From contig CAJTMC010000082.1 of assembly GCA_910577115.1 (NCBI GenBank), forward strand, positions 1 through 8,837: 8,837 nucleotides of DNA, given 5' to 3'. A program made the translations under genes and the position numbers. Of the stretch, positions 1 through 5,296 are shown in pieces; within the stretch, counting starts at the first letter, position 1, and each line of letters begins with the position of its first letter. Origin of the DNA: an uncultured Lachnospiraceae bacterium. GTDB taxonomy: Bacteria; Bacillota; Clostridia; Lachnospirales; Lachnospiraceae. The notes below the pieces were generated by a model. The model saw nothing but the letters and a program-made list of their open reading frames with translations, had not been told where the DNA came from and searched no databases.

Positions 1-197
1 ATACGGTTGCCGAAATCTTCTCGGTCTAATCTTCCTAAAAACACATCAGAACATTGAAAGCGGTGTTACAGCTCCGCTTTATTTGTCGTTCCATCAAACC
101 GACTGTGAATAGTAACAAACATATCAAAATCTTTTTCAAAAAGTTCTTGACATATCACCAGAATGCTTTTCTGTTCTAAGCCTTGTATTTGCCATAT
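1..197 (-). pseudogene. possible decayed coding fragment at window edge
   Basis: On the minus strand a 43-codon open stretch (197 down to 69) reads like real protein, including QELFEKDFDMFVTIHSRF. It ends at a TAA (66-68), and the same frame then stays open to the edge (HRFQCSDVFLGRLDRED). There is no good ATG or ribosome site at the front; the only in-frame GTG and ATG are internal. I do not recognise the family. It lies just downstream of the excisionase-like gene, where an integrase would often start, but nothing resembles an integrase N-terminus. It could be a gene broken by one stop codon, or chance. Confidence 0.2.
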
Positions 198-274
198 TTA
201 GGCACTTCCCCTTGATAATGGAACCAATTAACCACTCCATAGATTAAATGCCTAAAATCGGCTCATAACGCTTT

Positions 275-460
275 TTAATAGTTGCTGATTGCTTTATCCA
301 TTGCAGGAACATCAATTCTTACTGCCCGTCCTATCCGGCGTACTGCTCCATTATCTTCGGCAATCTTTAATAAAAGATTTCTTGATAATTTATAGCGTTC
401 TCTTGCTTGATTGACAGTTGCTAGCTTGCTAATATCATCAGAATAACTTGCTTTATTCAT
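275..460 (-). CDS. excisionase-like small DNA-binding protein
   Basis: A 61-residue protein. The core, roughly residues 12-57 (TVNQARERYKLSRNLLLKIA, then RRIGRAVRIDVPAMDKAI), matches the layout of Tn916 Xis and related excisionase-fold proteins: a helix-turn-helix that reads 'which residue to choose', a small hairpin with basic residues, and a final helix naming a position in the protein. Such proteins bend DNA at element ends and steer the integrase towards excision. The ATG at 460 follows GGAGG with 8 bases between. It is divergent from the 306-residue regulator (131-bp gap). No integrase is visible downstream before the window ends 274 bp later. It is the second such gene in the window (see 3759-3953), suggesting that it belongs to another element. 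It could instead be a regulator. Confidence 0.75.
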   Translation of the reverse strand: MNKASYSDDISKLATVNQARERYKLSRNLLLKIAEDNGAVRRIGRAVRIDVPAMDKAISNY

Positions 461-518
461 CTACCTTACCTCCTGTTTATGTTAGAAATCCTTGTGCACT
501 CGTTTTTCCTTGTTTATC

Positions 519-547
519 TTGCAATTTCATTGTAAATCATGTATTAT
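519..547 (+). promoter_or_regulatory. sigma-A-type promoter for the 306-residue Xre-like gene
   Basis: TTGCAA (519-524) and TATTAT (542-547) are 17 bases apart. The -10 box lies 44 bases before the ATG at 592, leaving about 38 bases of leader with the ribosome site GGAGG. It sits in the divergent gap with the excisionase-like gene, so a regulator binding here could control both genes. Confidence 0.55.
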
Positions 548-591
548 GAATTTGTACTTCATTTCTATAACATTTATGGAGGATTTTAAGT

Positions 592-1512
592 ATGAATAAT
601 GAATTTAAAATTCACACAGAACATTTTAAAGAACGTCTAACTATAAACAGACTTTCCCTATTTGATATTTTTAAAAAAATGTACCCCGAAAAAGCAAAAG
701 CATATATCACACCAACAGATCAAAATAATGCCGTAAGAAAAATAAGGAATTGGCAAGACGGATATGCAATGCCAAAAACATTGAATGAAATGCTTGCACT
801 ATGTGAATTACTTAATTGTGATGTGGATTATTTAATCGGCAAACAGGAATATGCCCGTAAGGATAACTTAAATGCTATGCAAAAAACTGGTTTAGAGGAA
901 ATCACCATTGAAGAAATTTCCGAACTTAGTATCTCTGAAAAACATATTATAGACGCTATGTTTAGCCGAACTAATATATCATTCAGTTTTATAGGCTTGA
1001 TAAAGAAAATGTTATTCTATTCACATCCACAAGTTAAAAATAATTCGCATATCACCCTTGATAAAGAACTAACAAGCAAAGATGATGATTACTCTAATTT
1101 GGAAAAAAGTATAAATACTTCTGAAATACTGGAAATACTGTCTTATAGATTGGGAATCGAAATGAATGAGATTATAAAAACTTTAAGTAATGATAAGGAA
1201 CTCTCTGATGAAATTCTACTTGATTATAAAAACAAATATTTCTCTCCGCATAGAAAAGTTTTGCCGGTAGAAGAACTACCAAAATTCAATGCTGATGGGA
1301 AAATAGAAACAGTTTGGGCAATCGGATTTATAGAAAATAAGATATTAGACAGATTAACTGAACGTGAAGAAATTGGTAATCATTTTGATTACCATATCAA
1401 GTGGTTGCATAATGTATCTGATTTTTCCACAATGATGAAAGAAAAACGTTTGAGCATGTCTAAGGATGATTATCGGGTATGGTTAAATGAAATCGAAAGG
1501 AAAACTCGATAA
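592..1512 (+). CDS. Xre-like helix-turn-helix protein, 306 residues, function unknown
   Basis: The N-terminal ~85 residues look like a Cro/C1-type helix-turn-helix with an enlarged first half: residues 45-84 include RKIRNWQDGYAMPKTL and LCELLNCDVDYLIG, the usual 'work from a plan, then choose by nutrient state' ending DVDYLIG of Xre repressors. The remaining ~220 residues are charged and Asn/Lys-rich, with no transmembrane stretch and no motif I recognise; residues ~235-300 (WAIGFIENKILDRL onward) look helical. The ATG is preceded by GGAGG at 9 bases. It is AT-rich and divergent from the excisionase-like gene at 275-460, a common arrangement for a mobile-element repressor. The regulator role is an inference; the DNA-binding fold is fairly clear. 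Confidence 0.75.
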   Translation: MNNEFKIHTEHFKERLTINRLSLFDIFKKMYPEKAKAYITPTDQNNAVRKIRNWQDGYAMPKTLNEMLALCELLNCDVDYLIGKQEYARKDNLNAMQKTGLEEITIEEISELSISEKHIIDAMFSRTNISFSFIGLIKKMLFYSHPQVKNNSHITLDKELTSKDDDYSNLEKSINTSEILEILSYRLGIEMNEIIKTLSNDKELSDEILLDYKNKYFSPHRKVLPVEELPKFNADGKIETVWAIGFIENKILDRLTEREEIGNHFDYHIKWLHNVSDFSTMMKEKRLSMSKDDYRVWLNEIERKTR

Positions 1513-1549
1513 AACAATAAACTCTTTTTATCATCTGCCTAAGTCACTA

Positions 1550-1578
1550 TTGTCTTTGCCCCTGCTCTATGGTAGAAT
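1550..1578 (+). promoter_or_regulatory. toxin mRNA promoter
   Basis: TTGTCT (1550-1555) and TAGAAT (1573-1578) are separated by exactly 17 bases. The predicted start is near 1585, giving a leader of about 60 bases before the toxin start codon. Confidence 0.6.
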
Positions 1579-1646
1579 ACTCCACAAGGACAACCGTGTT
1601 GCAGGGTGGGCTGACCTCTCATTTTTACAGAATGGGGGTGATGCCT

Positions 1647-1736
1647 ATGAAAAATCATTTTGATTTTAAGGATTTAATGACCTTTGGTCTTTTCCTTTTG
1701 GCATTGCTTACATTCGTTTTTACGTTTTGTAAGTAA
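1647..1736 (+). CDS. putative holin-like type I toxin, 29 residues
   Basis: A tiny membrane peptide: a short polar start (MKNHFDFKDLMTF) followed by one hydrophobic segment (GLFLLALLTFVFTF) and a Cys-Lys end. This matches the 'putative holin-like toxin' family of Firmicutes, relatives of TxpA/BsrE-type toxins that damage the cell membrane when overproduced. The ATG at 1647 is chosen because GGGGG lies 8 bases upstream; an ATG at 1641 in the same frame is only 2 bases from it. The gene lies between a consensus promoter and a strong hairpin terminator, and a consensus promoter on the other strand fires towards it, the layout of a type I toxin-antitoxin pair. The family call is from memory of the pattern; toxicity is not shown by the sequence. 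Confidence 0.75.
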   Translation: MKNHFDFKDLMTFGLFLLALLTFVFTFCK

Positions 1737-1745
1737 CCATACATA

Positions 1746-1839
1746 GAAAAACCACCCCTAAACTTTGACCGAGTACGGGGTGGATTTTTCTATTTCGCAT
1801 TTTTGGTCAACCCACCTTGTGGGCGGTTGTTCCTTTTAT
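1746..1839 (-). ncRNA. candidate antisense RNA antitoxin
   Basis: Predicted from its signals. A strong minus-strand promoter (1846-1874) would start an RNA near 1839 that ends at the hairpin plus T-run at 1747-1783, about 94 nt. It has no open frame worth naming. It overlaps the 3' end of the toxin mRNA over the shared terminator (about 45 nt), so the 18-nt terminator loops of the two RNAs are fully complementary, as in par/Fst-type systems where loop pairing starts repression. Its 5' end can fold (CCCAC with GTGGG). Ends are estimates. Confidence 0.55.
1752..1789. terminator. shared bidirectional terminator of toxin mRNA and antisense RNA
   Basis: CCACCCC (1752-1758) pairs with GGGGTGG (1777-1783) across an 18-base loop. 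An A5 run lies on the left and T5 on the right, so both strands show a stem followed by a T-run. Counting the flanking A/T runs, the stem grows to about 15 pairs with one bulged base. Confidence 0.8.
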
Positions 1840-1845
1840 ATGTCT

Positions 1846-1874
1846 AATATAACATGCCTCTCCTATTTTTTCAA
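1846..1874 (-). promoter_or_regulatory. antisense RNA promoter (extended -10)
   Basis: On the minus strand, TTGAAA (1874-1869) and TATATT (1851-1846) are 17 bases apart, with TGT directly before the -10 box, an extended -10. It is a better match to consensus than the toxin promoter, as expected where an antitoxin RNA must be made in excess. Confidence 0.65.
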
Positions 1875-2122
1875 GAAGAAAATCTTTTCCATTACAATTC
1901 CATGTTCATGGAAAAATCATGGAAATATACATCTTACACATTTTAATCACATTCAAGAAACACTGTATTTATCAGCATTTCAAGACTTTTTACTTATCAA
2001 GACTTTTCATCGTCGGGATTTCTTATCACTTTATTTTAAAATGACTTATTTCCCTTTATTAAGCCACTTTTCGGTTTCTTACAATCAGTCAAATAACACT
2101 TTTAAACTGATTAAAGCACCCG
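1875..2122. other. AT-rich gene-free interval with short repeats
   Basis: No convincing gene is visible; the plus-strand open frame across this stretch has no ribosome site and reads like non-coding DNA. It contains the inverted pair TTTTCCAT/ATGGAAAA (1885-1892 and 1908-1915) and the direct repeat TCAAGACTTTT (1980-1990 and 1997-2007). These may be remnants or protein-binding sites; I cannot assign them. Confidence 0.4.
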
Positions 2123-2164
2123 AATTTGTCGTACCCTTGTCGTATGGCACACAATTTGTCGTAC
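2123..2164. repeat. three TTGTCGTA direct repeats next to integrase 3' end
   Basis: AATTTGTCGTAC occurs exactly twice (2123-2134 and 2153-2164), with a partial copy TTGTCGTAT between (2137-2145). The TTGTCGTA cores start at 2126, 2137 and 2156, spacings of 11 and 19 bases. Tn916-family integrases bind short direct repeats (arm sites) near the element ends with their N-terminal domain, and the integrase gene ends 29 bases to the right. Arm sites and element end are therefore the best reading, but the exact attachment site cannot be placed without an empty site. Confidence 0.5.
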
Positions 2165-2192
2165 TCTCTGTCAGTCCTAGCCGGACTCTTTC

Positions 2193-3434
2193 CTAAAATA
2201 CATCTAATTTGTGTGCTAAGTTTTGAATTGCTTCCTGCTTCTTTGCATCGGTGACTTCCGCATAAATGTCCATCGTGGTTTCAATATTGGCATGTCCCAT
2301 GATTGACTGAATCACCTTTAAATTTGTTTCATTCTCGCAAAACCTTGAGCAAAAGGTATGCCTCAAATGATGACATGAGAAATGTGGTATTAGCACTGGC
2401 TCCCTATGCTGCTTGGAAGCGTTTACCACTTCTTCTGCATTGTACGATTCGTATATACGCTTAATTGCCCGGTTGATAGACTGCGGATTATGGACATAGC
2501 CAAAACGGTTCATAAAAATAAATCCTTTCATACCGTCAATCTCCGTTTCATTAAACCCATTTTCCTGCTGGTCTGCAAGTTCTGTCTGGAGTGCGTCATA
2601 TACCGCATCCATCATCGGAATAATGCGTATACCTGCTTCTGTTTTTGGAAGTGATATAGAAAACGTACACATGGGATGTTCTTTATACTCTGTACTGTAA
2701 TACACTAAACTGTGGTTGATGCTGATTATCCGTTTTTCAAAATCCACATCTTCCCATCTGATTCCGATAGCTTCCCCTATCCGGCATCCCGTTCCTAACA
2801 AAAACTTAAACAAAGATGTCCAGCGGAAATACTTCGGACTGCTTTCTACATAGTTTATAAAGGCTCTCTGCTGTTCCAGAGTCAGAGCATGTCTTACGCC
2901 ATGATTTTTCCCCGGCTGTTTTTTTATCTGCGCCATAACTCCGTCACTTGGATTGTTGCGGATAATATCATCCCGCACTGCTAACTGAAATGTTGGGTGA
3001 AGAACCGTATGGATTGTTTCCAATGTGTTAATCTGCATTTCTTTGTCTTTCAGCAGATGCTGGTAAAACTGCAATACATCAGAAAATTTTATTGCTGCAA
3101 TTTTTTTCCTGCCAAATCCATTCCTGATAAAACGGTCATACATATATTTGTAGTTCCTCATGGTTGTTCCCCTGAGTTCTGACTTTGTAGATATGTACCT
3201 GTCAAAAACAAAATTGACCGTTGCACTGCCAGCCACATATGTATCCAATCCGTCTAACTGGTCTTTAATCAGCTTTTCTTCCCTCACACGCAGTTCCATA
3301 ATATCCTTTGAGTATATGCTCCGGCGCTTTCCCTCCGGATCAGTATAAGTATATACATACTTGCCATCACAACTGCGCTGCGTTTCGCCTTTCCTTAAAA
3401 CCCTCCCTTTATTATCCTTTCTTGATTTTGCCAT
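2193..3434 (-). CDS. int: tyrosine integrase, Tn916 Int family
   Basis: A 413-residue site-specific recombinase that cuts and joins element ends with target DNA. It has three parts: an N-terminal arm-binding domain (residues ~1-65, with the Tn916-type opening KDNKGRVLRKGE), a SAM-like core-binding domain (~70-170) and a catalytic domain (~182-405). All catalytic residues are present: Arg218 (GTGCRIGEA), Lys264 (SLPKTEAG), His355 and Arg358 (HHLRHT), His381 (MGHANIETT) and the nucleophile Tyr391 (MDIYAEVT). Length fits the 405-residue Tn916 Int. The ATG follows AAGGAG at about 5 bases, and that ribosome site can fold into a hairpin (3440-3459). It is 33 bases after the ribbon-helix-helix gene and probably co-transcribed with it. 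It appears intact. Confidence 0.95.
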   Translation of the reverse strand: MAKSRKDNKGRVLRKGETQRSCDGKYVYTYTDPEGKRRSIYSKDIMELRVREEKLIKDQLDGLDTYVAGSATVNFVFDRYISTKSELRGTTMRNYKYMYDRFIRNGFGRKKIAAIKFSDVLQFYQHLLKDKEMQINTLETIHTVLHPTFQLAVRDDIIRNNPSDGVMAQIKKQPGKNHGVRHALTLEQQRAFINYVESSPKYFRWTSLFKFLLGTGCRIGEAIGIRWEDVDFEKRIISINHSLVYYSTEYKEHPMCTFSISLPKTEAGIRIIPMMDAVYDALQTELADQQENGFNETEIDGMKGFIFMNRFGYVHNPQSINRAIKRIYESYNAEEVVNASKQHREPVLIPHFSCHHLRHTFCSRFCENETNLKVIQSIMGHANIETTMDIYAEVTDAKKQEAIQNLAHKLDVF

Positions 3435-3439
3435 CTCTG

Positions 3440-3459
3440 CTCCTTTCTCAAGGAAAGAG
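3440..3459 (-). promoter_or_regulatory. hairpin covering the int ribosome binding site
   Basis: On the minus strand CTCTTTCC, TTGA and GAAAGGAG can fold (six pairs with one G-U, or a five-pair alternative), burying the GGAG of the int ribosome site. This could hold integrase translation low. The stem is short, so its effect is uncertain. Confidence 0.35.
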
Positions 3460-3467
3460 ATTTCGTA

Positions 3468-3650
3468 CTAGCTACTTAGGGTTTCTTCCATTGCATACTG
3501 CAAATCAATCCCCTTTTGTAGCACCTGCGTTATGGTCATGTCATGTTTGGACGCATATTCTCTGAGTTTTGCGGCTTCATCCTCTGTCAACTTTAATCCG
3601 ATAAGATTCTTCTTCGGATTGTCCGACTTTGGTCTGCCTGTCCTTGCCAC
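3468..3650 (-). CDS. ribbon-helix-helix (CopG/Arc-type) DNA-binding protein
   Basis: A 60-residue protein starting MARTGRPKSDNPKKN, a basic tail typical of small ribbon-helix-helix proteins from plasmids and integrative elements. The fold then follows: a strand (IGLKL), helix 1 (EDEAAKLREYASKH) and helix 2 (TITQVLQKGIDL). I chose the GTG at 3650, because GGAGG stands 8 bases before it; an ATG 30 bases upstream would put that ribosome site inside the gene. Such proteins bind DNA as dimers and usually repress their own promoter. A consensus promoter lies directly upstream (3679-3707) and holds two TTTCAGTT repeats, candidate operator sites. The gene sits between the excisionase-like gene and int, which are adjacent in Tn916, so it may set integrase supply. 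Self-control is inferred. Confidence 0.8.
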   Translation of the reverse strand: MARTGRPKSDNPKKNLIGLKLTEDEAAKLREYASKHDMTITQVLQKGIDLQYAMEETLSS

Positions 3651-3678
3651 AATATACACCTCCATCCATTTCATAATC

Positions 3679-3707
3679 ATTATACTTTCAGTTTAACCAA
3701 AAGTCAA
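3679..3707 (-). promoter_or_regulatory. near-consensus promoter for the ribbon-helix-helix gene and int
   Basis: Minus strand: TTGACT (3707-3702), 17 bases, TATAAT (3684-3679). This is the best promoter in the window. TTTCAGTT (plus-strand reading) occurs within the spacer (3686-3693) and again upstream (3715-3722), 29 bases apart, flanking the -35 box, as an autorepressor site would. Confidence 0.75.
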
Positions 3708-3758
3708 CACTTATTTTCAGTTATACGAAAAATCTTTCTTAACCAAGACACCAGCTAC

Positions 3759-3953
3759 CTATTTCACACGAAATGATTCAAGATATTGGTCAAATATATC
3801 TAAATCAACCAATACCATTCTGTCAATCTTCAAGATAGCGCCTGCATCTTTCGCTAAAGATTGAAACTTATTCATGCCCATGCTGTACATTTCTGCTCCG
3901 TCCTTATATCTGACTAACCTCTTTTTGTTAATTGCTTTCGGTATTCTCTGCAT
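3759..3953 (-). CDS. xis: excisionase-like protein (DUF6462 type)
   Basis: A 64-residue protein in the position of Tn916 xis, upstream of int. The sequence (KKRLVRYKDGAEMYSMGMNK, then LAKDAGAILKID and VDLDIFDQYLESFRV) has the excisionase-like pattern: a helix-turn-helix, a basic hairpin and a last helix. As I recall, small proteins of this kind are listed as DUF6462. They would bind near element ends and bias the integrase towards excision. The start is ATG 3953, because AAGGAGG lies 9 bases before it; the frame stays open 46 codons upstream, but that part runs through a 16-bp inverted repeat and looks non-coding. The xis name rests on position and fold, not on demonstrated identity with Tn916 Xis. 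Confidence 0.75.
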   Translation of the reverse strand: MQRIPKAINKKRLVRYKDGAEMYSMGMNKFQSLAKDAGAILKIDRMVLVDLDIFDQYLESFRVK

Positions 3954-3981
3954 TAAAATAGTCCTCCTTTTTTGCACAGCC

Positions 3982-4034
3982 TTATCTGCTAATAAATAGA
4001 CAGAATACACTTCTCCCCATTTATTAGCAGATAA
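3982..4034. repeat. perfect 16-bp inverted repeat upstream of xis
   Basis: TTATCTGCTAATAAAT (3982-3997) and its exact reverse complement ATTTATTAGCAGATAA (4019-4034) surround a 21-base loop. It ends about 12 bases before the xis ribosome site. In RNA it would form a long AU-rich stem just ahead of xis; in DNA it could be a regulator or integrase site. No T-run follows on the minus strand, so it is not an ordinary terminator. Confidence 0.7.
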
Positions 4035-4100
4035 AAACTGCAATACAGGTGGCAGCTCGTTACACTGCCCACATCGGTCTTGCACCGTCATTCAAATTGA

Positions 4101-4127
4101 CCGGATTGCAGATTTCCTGCAACCCGG
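4101..4127 (-). other. strong 11-bp hairpin in the orf8-xis interval
   Basis: CCGGATTGCAG (4101-4111) and CTGCAACCCGG (4117-4127) pair over 11 positions, with one G-U on the minus-strand RNA and a 5-base loop. No T-run follows, so it looks like an RNA structural element or processing site rather than a terminator. Confidence 0.45.
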
Positions 4128-4138
4128 AAGTATCATTA

Positions 4139-4270
4139 TCACAGATATGCTTCATCGCCCCTTGTAACCGCTACACACTTTGCCAGATTCCACTCGCTCC
4201 TTACCTTTGCTTCAATGCAGTTTTTCAGCATTTCCTCACGTTCATCCCGCCATAAGGCAGGACAGGTATG
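4139..4270 (-). pseudogene. probable remnant of a small element gene
   Basis: A minus-strand frame open from 4270 to the TGA at 4139-4141 (43 codons) reads as coding: LWRDEREEMLKNCIEAKVRS then EWNLAKCVAVTRGDEAYL. An upstream TGA (4271-4273) closes the front. An internal ATG at 4231 would give 30 residues, with GAGGA directly against it, too close to be a good ribosome site. It resembles the C-terminal part of a small protein common on clostridial conjugative elements, so I read it as a truncated gene. It could alternatively be a short real peptide. Function unknown. Confidence 0.35.
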
Positions 4271-4311
4271 TCATGGCGCATCTGCCTAGTGGCTCCGCAT
4301 ATCCTCACGTC

Positions 4312-4326
4312 CTGTATGCAATACAG
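4312..4326. promoter_or_regulatory. 15-bp palindrome, candidate operator
   Basis: CTGTAT (4312-4317), GCA, ATACAG (4321-4326): a perfect dyad in the gene-free stretch after orf8. It is a plausible dimer-binding site for one of the local DNA-binding proteins; nothing else supports this. Confidence 0.3.
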
Positions 4327-4367
4327 TATTCAGTTTTCAATGTACGACGCTGATAATCAGCTATGGA

Positions 4368-4389
4368 AAAGGGCAGTTAACCGCCCTTT
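4368..4389 (-). terminator. intrinsic terminator at the end of the Orf8-like gene
   Basis: On the minus strand AAAGGGCGG pairs with CTGCCCTTT (one G-U) around a short loop, followed by TTTTCC. The stem overlaps the TAA stop of the Orf8-like gene. It would limit read-through from the sigma operon into xis and int, which in Tn916 is the route to excision. Confidence 0.6.
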
Positions 4390-4609
4390 ATACCGCTTCA
4401 AATGCCAGTATCTTCGTAATCAGCTTTGTTTCAAGCCTCCGGCGCAGCGTTTCATCAACACAAAAATGCAGCCGCCCGCCCTCGTCATACATTTTCCGGG
4501 TGGACAAAGTGATTATGTATCCCTCGTAATGCTTCAAAACTGCGTTGATTGCCATTACATCGCCTTCTGATGCTGCCTTTATGGAAAGGCAGCAAATTCT
4601 TTTCTTCAC
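4388..4609 (-). CDS. Orf8-like conjugative transposon regulator
   Basis: A 73-residue protein clearly related to Tn916 Orf8: AASEGDVMAINAVLKHYEGY, the VDETLRRRLETKLITKIL block (residues ~52-69) and similar length. It has a helix-turn-helix-like fold. In Tn916, Orf7 and Orf8 activate their own promoter and, through it, excision and transfer genes. The GTG at 4609 is the start that keeps the family length; its ribosome site is weak (AAAGAAATG region). Only 5 bases separate it from the stop of the sigma-factor gene, so the two are one operon and Orf8 translation is probably coupled. Its end overlaps an intrinsic terminator. Confidence 0.85.
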   Translation of the reverse strand: MKKRICCLSIKAASEGDVMAINAVLKHYEGYIITLSTRKMYDEGGRLHFCVDETLRRRLETKLITKILAFEAV

Positions 4610-4614
4610 TATTC

Positions 4615-5055
4615 TTACATTTCTTTTTCATCTGCTTTTTCCTCCATAATCTTTCTCAAAATCTCAAGCGAGCGTGTCCGGTGTTCGTGGATCGTACTGC
4701 GTACAAGGTTCATTTCCCTTGCTATATCCGCATCGCTCATTTCCAGAAAATACGAAAGCAGTATTACATTCCGCTTCCGTTCCGAAAGTGCCTGCAACGC
4801 TTCCGCTATCAGGGTGTCTTTTACTTCAATGTCATATCCATGCACTGTAAAATGACTGTTCTCCACTCCGTACTCATCCATAACAGACAACTGGTTCAGC
4901 TCCTTTTCAGACAGTTCAGAAAACATGGCTTCATGCTCCCTGCGGTAATCCATGTGCCGGTAATAGTTAATCGCTTCACCTTTCAGCGACATCTGGCACA
5001 GGCGGTCAAAGCGATGCCTGATTGTCAGTTCATCATGGCAAGAAGGTTTCTTCAT
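4615..5055 (-). CDS. Orf7-like sigma factor of a conjugative transposon
   Basis: A 146-residue sigma-like protein matching Tn916 Orf7 in length and pattern. Residues ~81-138 hold a region-4-type helix-turn-helix (EALQALSERKRNVILLSYFL, EMSDADIAREM, RSTIHEHRTRSLEIL), the part that reads the -35 box. The N-terminal half is more variable and acidic. The ATG follows a perfect AAGGAGG with 9 bases. It leads an operon with the Orf8-like gene and lies divergent from the Orf9-like repressor across a 530-bp control region, as in Tn916, where Orf9 represses this promoter. The long leader contains a terminator-like hairpin (5187-5224), so expression may also be attenuated. The assignment is secure; the role is by analogy. 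Confidence 0.9.
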   Translation of the reverse strand: MKKPSCHDELTIRHRFDRLCQMSLKGEAINYYRHMDYRREHEAMFSELSEKELNQLSVMDEYGVENSHFTVHGYDIEVKDTLIAEALQALSERKRNVILLSYFLEMSDADIAREMNLVRSTIHEHRTRSLEILRKIMEEKADEKEM

Positions 5056-5088
5056 ACGAGTTCACCTCCTTCCCCGTTGTGACGTGAC

Positions 5089-5104
5089 AAAGGCATACGC
5101 CTTT
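5089..5104 (-). other. short hairpin upstream of sigma ribosome site
   Basis: AAAGGC (5089-5094) and GCCTTT (5099-5104) pair around ATAC, about 18 bases before the sigma-factor ribosome site. It may shape the leader RNA; no T-run follows on the minus strand. Confidence 0.3.
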
Positions 5105-5186
5105 TCCCTTTCCGTTGTATCTGCCAAATGGCGGTAGGCTGATGTTCGGGTGGGAGTAAAAATTTTTTAAAAAAAATTTTGTATAT

Positions 5187-5224
5187 AAAAAACGCCCGAA
5201 CAGGCAGGGTGCCCATTGGACGTT
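5187..5224 (-). terminator. attenuator-like hairpin in the sigma-factor leader
   Basis: On the minus strand AACGTCC (5224-5218) pairs with GGGCGTT (5197-5191; one G-U), with further inner GGGC/GCCT pairing, and a T6 run follows. It sits about 135 bases before the sigma-factor start. The 3' arm's TGTTCGGG (5202-5195) can pair instead with CCCGAACA (5150-5143), so two structures compete. Premature termination with conditional read-through would suit a transfer-control operon. Confidence 0.5.
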
Positions 5225-5296
5225 ATTCATATCTGTTATTCTGTTTTCTCCACAATCTGCGAGTGCGTATAGTTCACTCTCTAAGGTATATTCTGC

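Noticed and set aside
81..90. ATTTGTCGTT as a fourth arm-type repeat marking another element end
   Set aside because: A single 8-base match in a stretch that may be coding; chance is likely.
1765..2196. 143-codon plus-strand open frame
   Set aside because: It has no ribosome site, begins inside the terminator of the toxin locus, covers the antisense RNA promoter and the TTGTCGTA repeats, and its composition (many Ser, Phe, His) looks like translated AT-rich spacer.
3954..4091. Longer start for the excisionase-like gene at 4091
   Set aside because: The added 46 codons pass through a perfect inverted repeat and resemble no excisionase; the ribosome site clearly sets the start at 3953.
4549..5082. 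177-codon plus-strand open frame
   Set aside because: It is antisense to the clearly identified sigma factor gene, with no ribosome site and no recognisable domain.
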